Made by a program: the position numbers and the translations under genes. The notes under the pieces are model-generated. The model saw only the letters and a program-made list of their open reading frames with translations. It was not told where the DNA came from and searched no databases. From CAG-964 sp902789345 (GTDB lineage: Bacteria > Bacillota > Clostridia > Oscillospirales > Acutalibacteraceae), in NCBI GenBank assembly GCA_052117325.1, contig JBQKJJ010000037.1: 8,485 nucleotides of DNA; one strand, written 5' to 3'. Positions 6,637-8,485 of the stretch are shown piece by piece; within the stretch, counting starts at the first letter, position 1, and each line of letters opens with the position of its first letter.

Positions 6637-7347
6637 ATGGAAGATTTTAAAAACGGACTCAAAAACGGTATCCCCATTGCACTGGGATACCTGTCGGTGT
6701 CATTTACCTTTGGACTTCAGGCTGTAAACGGCGGTATGAATTGGTGGCAGGCTGTATTAATTTCCCTTACAAATGTTACCTCGGCAGGTCAGTTTGCCGG
6801 GCTTGACATAATGACGGCCGGGGCAGGACTTTGGTTTGAAATGGCGTGCACACAATTTATAATCAACATACGCTATTCTCTTATGTCCCTTTCCCTTTCG
6901 CAAAAGACCGACCCCTCAATCAGGGGGATACATAGATTTTTAATTGCCTTTGGCATAACAGATGAAATTTTTGCAGTAGCTATGGGCTCACCAAATGATG
7001 TCAGCAATAAATATATGTACGGCTTAATATGCCTGCCTGTGCTTGGCTGGTGCAGTGGTACACTGCTTGGCGCTGCGGCAGGTCAGCTGCTGCCTGAAAT
7101 CATACGCAGTGCACTTAATATAGCAATATACGGTATGTTTATAGCTATAATACTTCCGCCGGCACGAAAGAACAAAGCAGTTATGGTTGTGGTAATTATT
7201 TCTGTTTCGCTAAGCTGCTGCTTCAAGTGGCTGCCTCTTTTAAACAGTGTTTCAAGCGGTTTTGTTATAATAATATGTGCAGTTATAGCCGCAGTGGCGG
7301 GAGCAATATTCTTCCCTATTAAGGAGGAGAAAAACGATGGAAATTAA
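6637..7347 (+). CDS. azlC: AzlC-family branched-chain amino-acid exporter, large subunit
   Basis: 236 residues with several membrane spans, the usual AzlC length. Family hallmarks are the N-terminal GIPIALGYLSVSFTFGLQA, then LTNVTSAGQFAGLDIM, the INIRYSLMSLSLS segment, and LIAFGITDEIFAVAM with the conserved Thr-Asp-Glu. AzlC works with AzlD in the membrane to export branched-chain amino acids; in Bacillus subtilis its overproduction gives azaleucine resistance. The ATG lies one base after the transporter stop and has no good ribosome binding site of its own (the nearest purine run, AGGA, is some 20 bases away), so translation is probably coupled to the upstream gene. The last 11 bases overlap azlD. 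The assignment is firm at family level; export of Leu/Ile/Val is inferred. Confidence 0.93.
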   Translation: MEDFKNGLKNGIPIALGYLSVSFTFGLQAVNGGMNWWQAVLISLTNVTSAGQFAGLDIMTAGAGLWFEMACTQFIINIRYSLMSLSLSQKTDPSIRGIHRFLIAFGITDEIFAVAMGSPNDVSNKYMYGLICLPVLGWCSGTLLGAAAGQLLPEIIRSALNIAIYGMFIAIILPPARKNKAVMVVVIISVSLSCCFKWLPLLNSVSSGFVIIICAVIAAVAGAIFFPIKEEKNDGN

Positions 7348-7654
7348 AAGCTTTTTTATCTACCTTATAATTATGGCCGGCGTTACATATCTCATAAGAA
7401 TGCTGCCATTTGTCATATTTAAAGGTAAGATAACCAATACATTTATCAAAAGCTTTCTCTACTACATCCCCTATGCTGTACTGGGAGCAATGACTTTCCC
7501 GGCTATAATTTTTTCCACCGGAAATTATTCATCGGCTGTTGCCGGACTAATAGTTGCCTGTGTATTGGCATTCAAAGAAAAAAGCTTACTTACTGTAGCA
7601 GTTTTTGCCTGCATAGCCGCACTTGCGGTAAATATTATATGCTTGTATATTTAG
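7337..7654 (+). CDS. azlD: AzlD-family branched-chain amino-acid exporter, small subunit
   Basis: 105 residues with three to four hydrophobic spans, the normal AzlD size. The TYLIRMLPFVIF segment (17-28), YIPYAVLGAMTFPAI (43-57) and the C-terminal span AVAGLIVACVLAF are typical. It is the small partner of AzlC. AAGGAGG at 7321-7327, inside the end of azlC and nine bases ahead, gives a strong start, and the two frames overlap by 11 bases, which favours a fixed ratio of the subunits. No clear U-tailed terminator follows; a bulged inverted repeat at 7696-7730 lacks a T run, so some read-through into the next gene is possible. Confidence 0.93.
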   Translation: MEIKSFFIYLIIMAGVTYLIRMLPFVIFKGKITNTFIKSFLYYIPYAVLGAMTFPAIIFSTGNYSSAVAGLIVACVLAFKEKSLLTVAVFACIAALAVNIICLYI

Positions 7655-7661
7655 AATTTTT

Positions 7662-7690
7662 TTGACGGCTATTCATAAAATGTATTATTA
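7662..7690 (+). promoter_or_regulatory. Candidate promoter for the DUF3592-like gene
   Basis: TTGACG (7662-7667) is followed by an AT-rich TATTATTA (7683-7690), giving a -10 at a 15- to 17-base distance depending on how it is placed. It lies right after azlD and about 100 bases before the next start. The stretch after the -35 shares GGCTATTC with the surface-protein promoter. Confidence 0.35.
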
Positions 7691-7695
7691 ATTTA

Positions 7696-7730
7696 AAGCC
7701 TTACTGTCTTTAGTTTATTGCAGTAAGCTT
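7696..7730. repeat. Imperfect inverted repeat between azlD and the DUF3592-like gene
   Basis: AAG-C-CTTACTG (7696-7706) pairs with CAGTAAG-CTT (7721-7730): ten base pairs with one bulged C and a 14-base loop. The bases after it are GGAAACC, not a T run, so it is a poor intrinsic terminator. It may be a leader hairpin of the downstream gene or a transcript-stabilising structure. Confidence 0.4.
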
Positions 7731-7789
7731 GGAAACCAGTATTTAGCTTAAAAGTCTTGAACCGGATATTTACTAAGGAGATAGTGCCT

Positions 7790-8359
7790 ATGGAACAAAC
7801 AATTACCAGATTTGTCAATAAAATAATGAATATAGGGAGCAGACACGGTCAGTTTATAGCATGGACTGTGTTTACACTAATATTTATTGCATTTTTTGTA
7901 GTGGGAATTATTGTCAACACTGAATGCTACTCTTTTTTACTTGGGGCAGAAAAATGTACAGCCACGATTTCTGAGATAAGAGACGGTATGTACAAGGATT
8001 ATAACAGCTCAAAAGCAGATTTTGATTCATACATGGTAGGATTAGACACAGACTTAAATACAGCCTTTGTAAATTATACTGTTTATGGCGTTCCTTTCAA
8101 AAACATAATGATTGGACCGGTGAACTCGTCAGATAAAGTTGGAGATAAAATAAAAATTTATTATGATACATCAGACCCAACAAAAATTAAATCGGCAAAC
8201 GGCATATCCAGAATAATGCTGTTTACTTTTATAATGGGACTCTTTTCTGTTATTGGAATAATCGGTATATTCGTTATGGCAATAAGAATTAAGAATGAAA
8301 AAATTTTTAAAAAGAAATTTGGTTATTGCATAATCGAAACAAAAAAGCATCGCCGGTAA
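7790..8359 (+). CDS. DUF3592-like membrane protein with two TM segments
   Basis: 189 residues from the ATG at 7790. AAGGAG at 7775-7780, nine bases upstream, selects this start over an in-frame TTG at 7757, which lies ahead of the binding site. TM1 covers about 22-43 and TM2 about 141-166. Between them is a roughly 95-residue beta-rich loop, probably outside the cell, with CTATISEIRDG (56-66), VNYTVYGVPFKN (94-105) and VGDKIKIYYDTSDPTKI (117-133). This C/TATI...YTV...G..I.VYYDP order is the DUF3592 pattern. A basic tail (KNEKIFKKK, KKHRR) should face the cytoplasm. No catalytic motif is visible and the function of the family is not known to me. Cys46 and Cys56 in the loop could form a disulfide. 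The gene is probably transcribed alone or by read-through from azlD. Confidence 0.8.
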   Translation: MEQTITRFVNKIMNIGSRHGQFIAWTVFTLIFIAFFVVGIIVNTECYSFLLGAEKCTATISEIRDGMYKDYNSSKADFDSYMVGLDTDLNTAFVNYTVYGVPFKNIMIGPVNSSDKVGDKIKIYYDTSDPTKIKSANGISRIMLFTFIMGLFSVIGIIGIFVMAIRIKNEKIFKKKFGYCIIETKKHRR

Positions 8360-8425
8360 AAACAACAAAAAATGCGACGGTGTGAAAATTTTTCTGTAAA
8401 TTCAGATCTTCTATGATAATTGATG

Positions 8426-8456
8426 CGGCTTAACAGCAGATTTCTGGGTTAAACCG
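8426..8456. repeat. Weak inverted repeat near the right edge
   Basis: CGG, TTAA and CAG (8426-8436) are matched by CTG, TTAA and CCG (8444-8456), with mismatched bases between the blocks, followed by TTGTTTATTTAA. It could be a poor terminator for the DUF3592-like gene, but the stem is interrupted. Confidence 0.25.
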
Positions 8457-8485
8457 TTGTTTATTTAATAGCAAAAATAAGCTGG

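Noticed and set aside
7757..7789. TTG at 7757 as start of the DUF3592-like gene.
   Set aside because: The strong AAGGAG at 7775-7780 lies inside that extension and serves the ATG at 7790.
8171..8368. Minus-strand frame of 65 codons at the right end.
   Set aside because: It is the shadow of the DUF3592-like gene and has no ribosome binding site.

Overview
The window looks like chromosomal DNA of a low-GC, Gram-positive, anaerobic gut-type Clostridia bacterium, in the Ruminococcaceae/Oscillospiraceae neighbourhood. I infer this from the AT-rich spacers, the strong AGGAGG ribosome binding sites, an 11-12-TM bacterial NSS transporter, and a secreted protein that combines GLUG-type repeats with starch-enzyme-type X25-like modules. 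Species cannot be fixed from the sequence.

Left part (1-3406, minus strand): one very long open frame of at least 1135 codons runs off the left edge. It encodes a secreted protein with a clear signal peptide, a right-handed-repeat (GLUG-like) body and at least two, probably three, small beta-sandwich modules. Its strong promoter lies about 210 bases upstream of the start, in an otherwise gene-free AT-rich stretch (3407-3833).

Middle (3834-4730): a divergent pair. A 109-residue HxlR-family repressor (minus) faces a 117-residue single-domain cupin (plus), across a 147-base spacer that carries two HxlR-type inverted repeats. Each gene is followed by a hairpin, and the one after the cupin is a textbook terminator. 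The arrangement suggests that the regulator controls itself and the cupin, perhaps in response to electrophiles or redox stress through Cys10.

Right part (4731-8485): after about 500 bases without a gene comes a tight three-gene plus-strand operon: an NSS-family sodium:amino-acid symporter (468 residues), azlC and azlD. The pairing puts a probable amino-acid importer with a two-component branched-chain amino-acid exporter. Its upstream region carries two candidate promoters and a 9-base sequence that also occurs in the HxlR operator region. A separate gene then encodes a two-TM DUF3592-like envelope protein of unknown role.

I see no mobile element, CRISPR array, rRNA or tRNA. The window is mostly ordinary. 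The points most worth a second look are the modular surface protein, the HxlR-cupin switch and its possible link to the transporter operon, and the importer/exporter pairing.
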